From assembly GCA_022818135.1 (NCBI GenBank), contig JAFMSR010000007.1:10705507-10769506 (forward strand): DNA of 64,000 nucleotides, in the 5' to 3' direction. The notes beneath the pieces were generated by a model that saw only the letters and a program-made list of their open reading frames with translations, did not search any database and was not told the DNA's origin. A program made the position numbers and the translations under genes. Every line of letters begins with the position of its first letter. Positions within the stretch are counted from its first letter, which is position 1. Source of the stretch: Saxidomus purpurata. Taxonomy: Eukaryota; Mollusca; Bivalvia; Venerida; Veneridae. Below are positions 1 to 11,939 of the stretch, piece by piece.

Positions 1-500
1 GTACTTGTATACACACGTAAACAAGTGGCTCAGTTTATCGTAGTATCATTGTTTACATGTGCTTGTACTCATTTATATGAACAAGGATTACCGCATGCTA
101 TCTTAAAGGTATTTTCGTACATTTTATTATATTATATAGACAAACGATAAAAGAATATATTGTATGAGATATTATAATAAATCTTATCTTGAAAGCTGTA
201 CATATAACGATTTTGTCTGTAAATAAACTTAATATCTTTGAAATATGCACATTTTTTCCCCAGTAATGCTTGATGTAATGATAGTCATAGTTTTGTCCAA
301 TATTAATGAATGAGAACCCGTTACAGTCTGAATTCGACCCTTGAGCAATGACTTTACATTTTCATCGGTATTACCGTTATTTTACAATAAACTAAAAGTA
401 TATTTAAGACTCAGTGCTCGAACTCGGACTATAGTGTTTTGCATGTCTTAGTGATATATACAGTTCATACAGGCTAATGTGACAGTCACAGAAATCCATC
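1..500. other. AT-rich flank, no gene seen
   Basis: I see no coding exon or recognisable repeat in this stretch. It may hold non-coding upstream exon or promoter sequence of the UNC-93-like gene that starts at 1187, but nothing in it decides that. Confidence 0.4.
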
Positions 501-519
501 GGATGATATAAGGATTAGA

Positions 520-1035
520 TCTCTTTCACGCAAAGAGATATCTTTGTATCACAGAAATATATCTCCTGAACTTAAGGAGATATCTCTTCTACGTACAGAG
601 ATATATGTTACAGAGATATTTGTTTAACATCATTTGACAGATATCTTTCTATTTTTGAGAGATATCTGTCAAAGTAACAGAGATATCTCTCTAACTTTTA
701 GAGTATCAATCGATTTTAAACATAGTTCTCTTCCTCAGATACCTTTTGATGTAGAAGAGATATCTCGGTACCAAAGAGAGATATCTCTTTTACATTGAGA
801 TATATCTCTGAAGTATTATTGGATATCTATCAAAACACGAGAAATATTTCTATTAAAAGTAAGATATCTATTTCATTGAGAGAGATATCCTTAGTATTGG
901 GAGAAATCTTTCAAAACATAAAAGATATCCCTATTAAAGAAAGATATCTCCTAATTTACAGAGATTTCTCTGAATTTAAGAGATCTCTCCCCTAGTTTAG
1001 GAGATATATTCTATAAAATTAGAGAGATATCTCTT
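520..1035. repeat. Array of GATATC-centred palindromes
   Basis: About 18 occurrences of the palindrome agagatatctct or one- to two-base variants of it recur roughly every 25-35 bases. The bases between them are AT-rich and only loosely conserved (often 'tttaag', 'cattgag' or 'acag'). The array stops about 150 bases before the UNC-93-like start codon. It looks like a degenerate short-period satellite. The open frame at 795-995 is only a shadow of the repeat. Confidence 0.7.
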
Positions 1036-1186
1036 TTTTTCATTAAATAGAAAATTGACTAGCCATTACAACCTTTTTTGTCATGTTAAACATTTTTATA
1101 AGTTATACATGTGTACACAGTTTTGCAATTATGTTGCAGGTGCTCGCACTTAAACAATATCGTGAGAACTATAGCCTGCTTGCATT

Positions 1187-4100
1187 ATGTCACAAAAACC
1201 GGAAAAAGAAATGGCATTGGACGAAGAACCGAGAAGAAGTGAATATAAGAACGTGCTGATACTCTCGGGGGGATTTACGGCAATTTTCACCGCCTATCTT
1301 GCCATTCAGAATCTTCAAAGTAGTCTCAATCAGGCCGATGGTCTTGGGATTATATCTTTGTCATGTATGTATGCATGTATCATTATATCTGGAATTCTTG
1401 CTCCGGCAATCATCAACATTTTTGGAGAAAAATTGACGTTCGTTATATCCTTTATCAGTCACGTGATATACACTGGAACCAATTTCTACCCAGCATTCGC
1501 AACACTGATTCCGTCTTCTGTGTTATTAGGTCTGACTGCGGGACCGATGTGGACTGCTCAAAGTGTGTATCTTAGTGAGATGTCGTATTCATCCGCGGTT
1601 GCTTCTGGTAAGGACGAACATGCCATTTTAAGTAAATTTAATGGAATATTTTTCTCAATGTACGAAACGACCCAAATAACTGGAAATTTAATTTCCTCCC
1701 TAGTTCTACAACAAGGTAGCTATAACAGCTCTGGAACTAACGAATCAGCACTCTACTGTGGTAAAGAAGATTGTCCAAGGGAGGTAAACGCTACCCAGAT
1801 TGCGGAGCCAGAACGTAATATTGTTTACATTCTTCTTGGAATTTTCCTTGCCTGTGACATGCTCGGTGTATTTCTTGTTATGTGTTTCCTTCCGTCGTTG
1901 AAAAGACAAGCTTCTAATGACAAAGTAAAGGTGATGACCTCACTAACCTCCTGTGGAAAGGGTTTGGCAGATTTGAACCTTGTTCTACTTATACCATTGT
2001 TTGTATTTATGGCTATGGAGCAAGCCATATTATGGACTGACTATACGAAGGTATGTATTTGTACCAATATATATATACATTTTGTATATATATGTATATA
2101 TGTAGTCTTAAGGTTTAAAACCCTTAAACTGCCGGAAAAGGCAATATATATAATGAATTAAATAAAAATGACTTGATATGGCTTTAAAATAACGATTTAA
2201 TTAACATGAAACCCGTAGCACAGTTAATTTTGTTAATTAAATCGTTATTTTAAAGCCAAATCAAGTCATTTTTATTTAATTCATCATAATATATATATCT
2301 CTCATGTATATATATTTTCGAACGCAAAACAAGTTCTTACAACTTAGATTAATCGCTCTCGGGACTCATTTACAGATGGAATTAGTCCCGCTGAGATAGA
2401 GGCAAAGTGGAATCATTTGTATCTTGGCTAAGGACACTGTCTGGCTCTAGTGGGGATTAAACCCGGAACCTTCCAGTCCGGAGATCTGAACTTGAGGTGA
2501 AGGTGCTACATGTGTGCCATGGTGGCTCGACGAAGATACGAAGGTATTTTGTTCCAGTCTTTATGTGAAAAAGATAATGAAATTATACTGTAAAACTAGT
2601 CCGAAACTAAAAACGAGAATTACGTATACGAAAAAAAGAGATATATAAGGATATGGTTATAACACCATGTGAACCATATAAAGGTGAATCCTAGATATTA
2701 TATTCCATATCTGTTTTTAATTTTTTGCTATATCTTTCTATTTTGCTTATTATTTAGGCATTTATTAGTTGTCCTATTGGAATACAGAAGATAGGTTTCG
2801 TAATGGCGACATACGGCGGATCTACAACAGTGTTCGCACTTAGCCTCAGTAGAGTATCCAAATATACAGGACGTCAGGCTTTATTTCTCCTGGCAGGGCT
2901 TGTCAACCTTGGAACGCTGGTCACTCTGTACTTGTGGACACCAACATCTGATAATGTCACTTTCATATTTCTACTGCCAGTTATCTGGGGAATGGCCGAA
3001 GGAATATGGCAAACACAGTCCAATGGTGAGATAAGTACTGGCCATTAGTCTGCCTGTAACCACATGTGTACAGTTTCAAAATATGCATCGTTACATATAC
3101 ATTTCCTTACAGTATAAACTATGACAATATGTAATCATCATCTGCTTGGGTAAAAACTTATCAAAATAAATGTTCACAATGTAGCAATTTTAGACTAAAC
3201 GAAAATGTGAACAGACCAAAAACTCAGACATGGAAATTCCTTATAAATGAGACCGTATACCAGACATGTAGCACACAAAAATACCTGCTAAAAAGAAAAA
3301 AAAATAAACAGTAAAAAAAGTCATATTGATTGACAGAGGTGCACCGTAAAGTCATATTGCTTGAAGGTATGGGCGGTAGAGGTGCAACTAAAAGTCATTA
3401 TTGGAAGAACTTGAAAACCGCAAAAACATACAAAGTCATATTGACTTTTTAAAACCTGAACGAACCACAGACTACATTACTAAGTCATGAATAATGCTAA
3501 AAATTGAGAAACGCAGAAAAACAGAAAGTCCGATTGCAAACAGTTGAGAACCACAGAAACTCGCACAATCGCATTGTTCACAGGTAAGTGTCGTAGAAAT
3601 TCGCATAATCAAATTCTTGAAGGTGTTCACAATCAACTTGCTAAAAGGTTGCAGAAAGCTGCAAAAGACAAAAAGTCACAGTACTAAAATTTGAGCATCT
3701 TTAGGTCATAGTATTAGAAGCAGAGTACCACGGCAATTCATAAAGTTATATTGGGACATAAATTTAACGCAAAGTCAAATTGAAAATCTTAGAACTACAA
3801 TAAAGTCATATTGCCGAAATGTGAGAATCACCGCAGAAATTCACATCGACTGTCATTTTAGTAAAGACTGAACGCTGCAGGAGCTTACAAAGTCAAATTG
3901 CAAAACGTAAAGATCTGCAGATATCCGCATAGTCTAACTTTAAACCACAGACGTACATAAATCATATACCAGTCTTATAGTTGAAATGTGAGAATTGCAT
4001 AAAGTTAATAACCTCAGAAATAAACGAAATCACATTGTTTAAAGTTGAGAACAGCAGAATTTCTCAAAGTTTGACTAAGTGGCTGATACGATAAAATTAC

Positions 4101-4636
4101 GTTGATACGACTATTTGTAGAAAGAATTTGTTTCTACAACTTGTTTTATCAAGTATCGACGGACATCAGATATTTTCACAGACTGGTTCAAAATAACGTA
4201 TGCCGGATTTCAGCTTCGTGTGCTAATACAACTTAGTTGAGGCAAAGACGGAAATGGACAGTATATGTGCTAAAAGAGCGTAACGAAATATTATTAGGGC
4301 TTATTTAAATTGATGTCTATGAAGAATGTCATTTTCATCCAAAATTCCTTTGGTCGGGAACTATACAAGTTTACGTTTTTAATAACATAAGTTTCTGTTT
4401 TTCTTACAGCTCTGGTGGCATATCTGTTTCCGGATAAAAAAGACAGAGCCTTTGCCAACTACCATACGTGGAAAGCTGTCGGTTTTACAGTGACTTTCGT
4501 CTATGGAAACTTCCTATGTGTTTCAACTAAACTTATCATTGCTGTAGCACTTCTTCTTGTCGCCATGACGTTGTATGTAATTGTAGAAATACGGGTAAAA
4601 CTTCATCGTGGGAGAGAAGTGGAAAAAAGTAGCTAA
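1187..4636 (+). CDS. UNC93A: UNC-93 homolog A-like membrane protein, 3 exons, 452 aa
   Basis: Coding exons are 1187-2050, 2758-3025 and 4410-4636. Introns are GT-AG, phase 0 then phase 1, and the stop is TAA. The predicted 452 aa is close to the usual length of UNC93A-type proteins. The family is a branch of the MFS-like membrane proteins; worm UNC-93 regulates a two-pore K+ channel. Visible marks are a hydrophilic N-terminus (1-21), the early QNLQSSLN segment (41-48), several hydrophobic segments, a loop with three N-glycosylation sequons (N180, N185, N201) and Cys191/Cys196, and EQAILWTDYTK (278-288) at the end of exon 1. Exon 2 has the KYTGRQALFLL segment and ends in the WGMAEGIWQTQ motif. 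Exon 3 ends in a charged cytoplasmic tail. The ATG at 1187 opens the frame; an AG at 1139-1140 could be the acceptor of a 5' UTR exon. No frameshift or internal stop is seen. Substrate or channel partner is unknown. Confidence 0.88.
2153..2284. repeat. Near-perfect inverted repeat (hairpin / foldback MITE)
   Basis: Arms at 2153-2205 and 2232-2284 are reverse complements over 53 bases with essentially one mismatch (gatatgg against gatttgg), separated by a 26-base loop. It lies in intron 1 of the UNC-93-like gene, about 100 bases after the donor. It may be a small foldback transposon or a recent local inverted duplication. Both sides run into TA-rich sequence, so no target-site duplication can be called. 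Confidence 0.85.
2335..2545 (-). repeat. tRNA-derived SINE relic in UNC-93 intron 1
   Basis: Read on the minus strand, a tRNA-like 3' half with a B-box-like ggtttaatcc is followed by 'cagtgtccttagccaagat', which resembles the central domain of metazoan SINEs. The A box is poor. This is an old retroposed copy, not a tRNA gene. Confidence 0.5.
3330..4075 (+). repeat. Degenerate ~37-40 bp tandem repeat, UNC-93 intron 2
   Basis: Phrases of the type 'aaagtcatattgct' then 'gttgagaaccgcagaaa' recur through the intron at about 35-45 base steps, strongly diverged. The consensus is the same as the much cleaner array at 33.4-34.35 kb, so this is an old member of a dispersed satellite family. Confidence 0.65.
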
Positions 4637-6540
4637 ATCATAAAACTAAATGTTATGTGAGATTTCGAACTGTTTTGCTGGTGACGTCACATTTGAATTT
4701 CATTATGCATTGTGTGGAGCTGTAAACTTTACATGTAGTTAATATTCGATGTCCTGGACAATATTTGATTATAAATTGAATTTGTAACACTATCTTTTAT
4801 TTAAGACATAATAAATATTTGACCGTGGTTTATTGTAAAATAATTCACATGCTTCTTAAAGTCCCATGATAATTTTGAATGCAAAATTACTAGCTTTTAT
4901 ATTACAAAAAAAAATGTCTTACCAGCGAAACTGACCTGACCGTTATTAACTCACCTGGCACATCACCCTCGTGCGTCGGCCGTCAGTCCACCATTTTCTT
5001 CAAATGACATCTCCTCTGAAACCGCGTTGCCAATGTCGATGAAACTGAGCAGGGATGTTCCTTGCATGAAGCCCTGATAAAGATGTCCAAAGCAAAGGAT
5101 TCCATTCCATGTAGAACTCTGGTTGCTATGACTTGTATTAAGAAATACTTTAAAAAAATTATTGTCGAAAACCATCAGGCCCAGTGCTGAGCTACTCTTG
5201 GGACAGCATTGCCTATTATTCCTGTTGCAAAACTGTTCAAATTAGGGTCTAAATCGACCATGCCCAATGGGTTCATTTTTCCATAGAGTTGAATACAGAA
5301 TTTAAAGTTTTCTTAACGGAAGTTGTAGACATTAGATATTAACTGGTAGCACCACCTAGTTGTCTTCTACCAGCAATCTTAAAATTATGTTCCTGGGGTC
5401 GAATTCGGCCACGTTCCGATAGTGATTATTTTGCACAGAGTTATATAAGAATATGTTTAAAATCTCCTCCATAATTGCAAGGTCTATAGAGTCTGGATAT
5501 TTGGTATGTATCATTGTCGAGTGGTCCTCTCCAACGGCAGTTCTAGTAAAATTTTCCCCACCTTTTGACCATACTTTGTTGTTTTTGAAGCTACAACAAC
5601 GAAATACGACTCATGTATACAGTTTTGCTAACACATTTCAATTCAATAGTTAACCGAGATGACATTAGCCCTTATACTTACTTTCTTGTTTTCGAAGCTA
5701 CAATCTTGAACTTTGGACCATTTGACGTGCAGTTTTGTAAACAAGTTTCAATGTTCTTTTTCCACCACCTTTTTCATTAATAACCTTGAATTTGGTGTAA
5801 TTTTCTAAAGTCATTGAGCATCATTTTAGAAACTTGAAAACGCAGCAGTCACTGTACTTTTGCTTTGTTTTCTGCGACCGTGTTGTTGACCTTGTAAAAG
5901 GGTCAATGGTTCCAAGGTGAGCGATATAGGACCATCTTTCTTGTTTGTACGAAAAAACATTGTGACTGTCTTGTCATGATTTCTAATTTTACAAAATTAT
6001 GCATCAACACAAAACTTCAATATTCCAGTCTTTACTAGATACCCGGATTATTTTGATACGTTGGCAAATGTAAAGAATAATGACTGGATCTGTGACCCCG
6101 TTTTACATCGCCTTCATGTTGATTATACTGTATCCAGAATCGCCAGACCGCCAGGAAACGGCTCCGAGTACTGACTTACACAAATTGATTGAAAATGCTA
6201 TTGTCAAACTGTCGTCTTAGACGTCGATTTCCTAATTAAAGTCTACCTGTAATTAATTTTCTAAAATATTATGTTTTATGTTTTATCGAATAATGAATAA
6301 ATCCCTTTTAAAAACAGACCACAGACGGGGATTTTTCATACATAATTGATAAAGAGATTGTACTAAGATTGCAGTATTTTAATAGATGTTCACCCATTAC
6401 GTATGATCGAGTATGCAACGGTTGTTACAAAATGCTTGGCAGGTTTAGAAGTTCGGTATTAACTTGGGGCTAGGTAAATTTAATTCTCTAATGATGTTAC
6501 TCATATGAATGTACGTGTTTATTTACTAATTGTTTATGTA
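4637..6540. other. Intergenic; 3' flank of UNC-93 gene and dispersed repeat relics
   Basis: A polyadenylation hexamer (AATAAA) lies at 4810-4815, about 175 bases after the UNC-93 stop. From about 4940 to 5945 there are bivalve-type dispersed repeat relics; one ends in 'aaggtgagcgatataggacc' at about 5910-5930, a phrase that recurs near 9378-9398. No coding exon was found; the minus-strand open frame at 4963-5175 lies in repeat sequence. Confidence 0.5.
4810..4815 (+). terminator. Probable poly(A) signal of UNC-93-like gene
   Basis: Canonical AATAAA 174 bases after the stop codon, in AT-rich 3' flank. It is the first canonical hexamer after the stop. Actual cleavage is not shown. Confidence 0.5.
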
Positions 6541-9500
6541 ATGTGCAAAAGTGTAGCGTATTGTATTAGAATACTACTACTGTGTCTTCTAGACGGTAAG
6601 TTCTATAACTACAGTCATTATTTTATATTTTTGACATTTACTTAAGTACATGAAGCTTTATGAAATTTAATTAAGCCTGAAGCCAGTTTTGAGATTATAC
6701 TTTTTAGCAACAAAGGCGTGCCGAAACGGAGAAATTTCTTGTTAAGGTAAAACAGTAGATACCGTGTCAAACATTCATATTACTGTATCCTACCTGATTG
6801 ATGCTAGTGCAAAATTATAATGGGAATTCATTAATCACGTGACTTTAAAAAACTATTGAGAAATCTTGCTGCGCCTGCTTTGCATTATTTTGTCAACATT
6901 ATGAAATGAGGTTTTACATATAAAAAATGTATTATATTGTTAATTATAGTCTCACACATACAAAATTAATACAGGTTAAAACATATCAAATCTGCTAATA
7001 GTACATGGCTATACACTGAACTAAAGTTCAAAGATATAAATTGATATGATACATATCAACTCTATATTATACATAGTCTACTATACATTACAATTTCAAA
7101 AAGACCCTTTCAAACTTAAACGAAATTTGACACAGAAATGTCATAGAAAGTTGGCTACACACAGTTAATAGACAGTAAATAGATAATTAAATAGGTGGTT
7201 TAACTATTAGATGGAGAGATTCAGTTGTAAATGTCACTCTATCCGAGCTACTTTAAAGTGATATAACCACTCGTCATCATTATTTCAAATAAGACATTAA
7301 AGAGGCACTCCCTACATCTAGCAGATCAGTTATAGGGTATGTCCCTTTAATCACTGATTTGTTGAACATTGTCGTAGTTATAACCAAAATACCAGCTTTA
7401 TTGAATACCGAAAAAATATGTTAAATCCTAGTCAAAAAATAAAAATTCACACTTCCAGTCACTGTAGGACCATCAAAACATTTACATGTAATATGCGAAA
7501 GGAGAATCGTATCTTTTTTGTGTCCATGTTACAGATAATCAATCTTCTCCGTATAACTCACTGTTATGGAACTTTATCTCGTGCCTTCCTCCATGTAGAG
7601 GTTGTTACTTACGAACGTTGTAAAGGGACTGTCTGGTGCACTGACGAAAATTACTGTTGTATGAATTGCACTTCCTGTTGGTAAGAACATGTCTTTTAAG
7701 TAAGAGGTTAAGTGTATGACATGTATAATAGGCGTACGATACCTTACCCTTCTACATTTCTAAAATGCACTTATCAATCTGAGATACCTTAAACTGTGAA
7801 CAATTATTAACTAAGCAGGTAGCAGTGTAGATCATGATCTGGCCACACGGACACACGGGATAAGCGTGACCTGTAAGTGCGTGTGTTAGCACAGATCACG
7901 GCCATCCTGTATATCCGTGCAACCTCAAACAGGATTTGAACTCCGAACCTCAAGTTAGTACAGGTAAATCAAACACTACCACTCTGCAACAAGCATAGAG
8001 CTAGCTCAATGGCAATGCAGTATAAGTGCATTGTTAGTCACTTCTAATACAATTACAACAGCAGCGCTATAAAACAGAAATCGACGGTCAGAAGGAGGCA
8101 TTTCTCCTTTAGACTAGTCAAATTGTTGTACATCATCAACTATGTTTTTACTACTGATGAGAATAGATAATGCAGATGAAATAACCACAGTTTAAAATCA
8201 CGCTTCTCTTTATTGTTAACAAACTCGGCTACATTTATAAGTAATTACGATTTTTTTTATCAAATCCTGAATGATTTTTAACTTTCTTTAACTTATTATG
8301 GTCACTTTGAACGGTACTATAGCTTTATCACTATGACGACTACATACGCAAATACTATTCAAGTGCGAAGGAAGGACTCTTAGTATAACGTAATGAATGG
8401 TTGGGTTAAATACCGCATGAATACCATTTTAGCTCACCTGATAAGTGCTCAAAGATGGGATATTGTGGTTGCTCATTGTCCATCGTCGTTCACAATTGCC
8501 TTGTTATCACTCTAGAAGTGACATTTGACATCCAATCTTAATGAAAATGTGTCAGATGAAAAAAACAATTGTTTTTTATATTGAAGATGCTTATCTTAAT
8601 GGTTTCTAGGTCAAGGTCGAATCGGGCTCATGTGGGTTCAAAAACTGTCACATAGTCAAATTAAAGAAAACTTTGTAAACATTCTAGAGACCACATTTAT
8701 TAATCAGTCATCATGAATATTAGTCAGAACGTTTGTCTGAATGAGTTCTATGCCAGGTTTGAATCTGGGTCAACTGGGTCAAAAGCTAGGTCACTCGGTC
8801 AAATCAAAGAAAAGACACTGTTAAATACCGACAGGCCACAATTATTAACCAATCACCATGAAAATTAGTCAGAATGTTTGTCACAATGATTTCTAGGCCA
8901 AATTCTGGGGCCAGAATATAGGTCACACGGTCAAATCAAACACTAGAAGTCACATTTATTTACAAACCATCATGAAAATTAGTCATGTTGTTTGTCTAAA
9001 TGATTTCTGTGTCTAGTTTGAAACTGGGTCAGTTAGGGTCAAAAGCTTGGTCATTAGAACAAATCAAATTTTAACTTTGTTAAAACTCTAGATGTCACAT
9101 TTCATACCCAGTAGTCTTGACCTTTTGCCAGTCTGTTTGTCTTGATAATTTCTAGGTCAATATTTAATGTGGGTCACCTGGGACGAAAAGCTAGGTTAAC
9201 AGGTTAAATCAAAGAAAAACATTGTTAATACTTTAATGGTCATATTCTAAATCCAATCATCATGTAAATTGGCCAGTGTTTGTCTTGTCGAGGTCAAACA
9301 CATTATTTGTATTTATGATATGTAGTTTAAGATTGAATTTCGGTCACATTGAGTCATAAGTAGGTCATGTACTAGTACCGAGGTGAGCGATATAGGACCA
9401 TCTTAACCATCTTGTTTCTATATTTTAGTTCTAAGTTGAATGGACCAGTAATAGCAGCAGGAATCATACTAGGTATCTCTGTCGTGGCTGTGATCTTCAT

Positions 9501-10545
9501 CGTTGTGTGCCTTGTATGTATGCAGCGCAGGCGAGCCCAACGAGGGAGAGTTATTGAACACAATCGACCGACTCCTGGTTTGTTGTTTTCACGATAAGTT
9601 ATTTTTGAAAGTTCACAAATTCATGTACGTTCATATGGGTAACATCTGCTCGCGACACGATGAGGATTGTTAAACTAGGCATCGCTGCAGGAAGCCAAAA
9701 ATTAAACCAGACATAAACACAAAACCAAAACGGCTGAGGATCGACCTTCAGTCGTTTTCTTTTTTTGGTTTTTGTTTTTAATTTTAAAGGCTGCCTTCTG
9801 TGTACGCAGACATTTTACCATGCAGTGCATTAGTGTATCAGATTATTTTAAAATTATTTATTGACAAATATTAATTTAGCTTCTTATTTTTGTGTATAAT
9901 CAAAATATTTTAATTTTAATTTGAAAAGAAAAGAATACTATTTGGAAATTTTATGCAAGTATGTTGTAGTTCAAAAGTATTGTAAATGACCCTATTTCCA
10001 CGACTGCTTTCCCCGAGGGATTTGGGGTTTCACTATCAAATCCGAAGCATGTAACCTCCGGGTTAGGAGTCGGACCAATCACTTTTACAACAATATGCCA
10101 TCTATATTTTGATTGAAAAAATATTTTGCATATTTTTCAAACCGGCTTAAAAATTTAAAATTCATAATGTAGTAAAATACAATTGCACACCTTTCATTAA
10201 AACTCGAGATTTACAGAACAGTCATATTATTTAACATAAACTGATATTAGTTTTCAATTACTTATTGTAGAAACTGGTGTCACAACGAGCACAGCTACCT
10301 ATCAGACGGACGTCACGCAAGGATACATTTCTGGAGGATTCGTTAACTGCCAGCCTGCACCATATGGTCAGTCCGCACAATATGACCAACCGTCACCATA
10401 TGACCAGCCGTTACCTGACGACCAACCGTTGCCCTATGACCAGCCGTTGCCCTATGACCAGCCGTTACCTTATGACCAACCGTCGCCTTATGACCAACCG
10501 TCATCCTATGGGCAACCTGGTTCGTCGGACGTACCAATGTTTTGA
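6541..10545 (+). CDS. Cys-rich single-pass membrane protein, CYYR1-like, cluster copy 1 (186 aa)
   Basis: Exons are 6541-6595, 7599-7680, 9429-9577 and 10271-10545 (phases 1, 2, 1; the donor at 9578 is a weak gtttgt). The 186 aa protein has a signal peptide (1 to ~18), a short ectodomain with Cys 26, 32, 38, 39, 42, 45 and 46 and the sequon N41-C-T, a TM segment (~51-76) followed by QRRR, and a cytoplasmic tail. The tail is built from repeats of the type Y-D-Q-P-L-P where the other copies have Y-G-Q-P-A-P. Unlike its paralogs it has no PPxY motif and ends in SSDVPMF. It also has one extra ectodomain Cys. It is the most diverged copy and shares no obvious 5' flank with the others. Resemblance to CYYR1 is from recalled architecture (CC pair, AIAGI-type TM, PPxY tail), not from a search. 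Function is unknown. Confidence 0.75.
7800..7990 (-). repeat. tRNA-derived SINE-like relic, copy 1 intron 2
   Basis: On the minus strand a TGCAGAGTGGTAGTG A-box-like stretch is followed by a gttcaaatcc B box about 50 bases later. The rest is diverged and does not form a full tRNA cloverleaf. Confidence 0.45.
8430..9425 (+). repeat. Long dispersed repeat with ~120-150 bp internal units, copy 1 intron 2
   Basis: It opens with 'tagctcacctgataagtg' and closes with 'gaggtgagcgatataggacc' followed by a T-rich end. In between, a unit (aggtcacattta... aatcatcatgaaaattagtcagaa... tgatttctaggtcaa... gggtcaaaa-ctaggtca) repeats about six times with drift. I recognise the style as a repeat common in bivalve DNA. 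Its 3' end abuts the acceptor of exon 3 of copy 1. Confidence 0.7.
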
Positions 10546-11930
10546 TACTGCTACGGTTTTACCTGCTTTGAATAACTATTGTATAGTGACGATAGCGTAA
10601 CTTTAAATCGTAACCTTACGAAAAAGATATGTATGTGACTACAGATAACGTGGCAACTTCGTGTGGAATATAATATCAAGGAATATGTGACACGATTCCA
10701 AACATACATATTAAATACATGACCTACATCTATAAAGTGGTTTCATGCTACGATCAGCATGGAGCCTATTTGACTTACGTCACTGAAAAGTTGCCTTGTC
10801 TTACCTTGTCAGGAGTGAGTAAAATAATTTTCTCCATTCTTTGAAAATATGATATCCATCAAATTTATTTTTATATCTCATATACACTTTGACTGTTGTG
10901 CTCGGTATAAATCTTTCCTACCAACCTGTACTTACGGAAGATTACTTATAGGATATAGCAGGTACGTCTTGCAAGATGTCTTACATTTACCAGTAGTTTA
11001 AGTTGTAACTGACCACAGTGATTGTCAAGTTCAGGTGAACACGAGACAAATATACAACACTGACCACAGGTGTTTGTCAAGTTCAGGTGAACACAGTACA
11101 AATATACAAAACTGACCACAGGTGATTGTCAAGTCAGGTGAACACGATACAAATATATAAAACTGGCCACAGGTGATTGTCAAATTCAGGTGAACACGAT
11201 ACAAATACACAAAACTTACCACAGGTGATTGTTAATCTCAGGTGAACACGGTACAAATATTCAAAACTGACTATAGGTGATTGTCAAGTTCAGGTGAACA
11301 CGGTACAAATACACAAAACTGACATGACTGATATATACATGTAATAGCATGTATCATGTAAATTGTGATGAATTAAATATTCTATTGTGACATCATATAC
11401 CCCTAAATGTTGCCGACATTTAATTCACTAACCCTAACCATAATTGTGTATATTCATATGATACTTACACGTACGATTAAGGTCTAAACTAGACTCATAT
11501 GCTTACAGTTATGTGCCCTTGAGTTATGCTCCATTTCAATATGTTTGATATTTTTCATATTTTTTTAAGCATGCATTTTCTAAGAAGATCGGACCAGGTG
11601 GTCCTAAAGTTATGTGTCCATTATTATCAGAAGAAATGCTGCAATGTAGTAATGTAAGTTTTAAAGCGGCAATAACATTCAATATACAGTATGATACTAA
11701 TTCGTAGATTTCAGCAAATCTAAACATTCTTACATTCTTGGCAAAACTTTCTTATATACCGATGTTACGGTGAAACAATGTCCATTAGCCGTTAGTCACA
11801 AAGATAAGTGAAAAGGCAACAAAAATCCTGCCTTCTGTAAAATCACGCTTTTTGTTTTGAAGCTGTTGCTACGCCGTTAACTGTCAACGCCGGGGGTGTA
11901 CACTGTAAAAATGCACTTCATAAAGACTTG
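10546..11930. other. Intergenic between copies 1 and 2
   Basis: Contains 3' flank of copy 1 (an ATTAAA at about 10709 may serve as poly(A) signal) and the 52-bp satellite listed separately. No coding exon was found. Confidence 0.5.
11008..11325 (+). repeat. 52-bp tandem repeat, six copies
   Basis: The unit runs roughly 'actgaccacaggtgattgtc' then 'aagttcaggtgaacacg' then 'gtacaaatatacaaa'. Starts of the gattgtc motif at about 11020, 11072, 11124, 11175, 11227 and 11279 give a 51-52 base period. A lone diverged unit occurs at about 31515-31573. Confidence 0.9.
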
Positions 11931-11939
11931 CACTTATGC

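Noticed and set aside
4963..5175. 70-codon minus-strand frame as a small gene
   Set aside because: Lies in a dispersed repeat relic, has no signal or conserved motif, and nothing in the context supports it.
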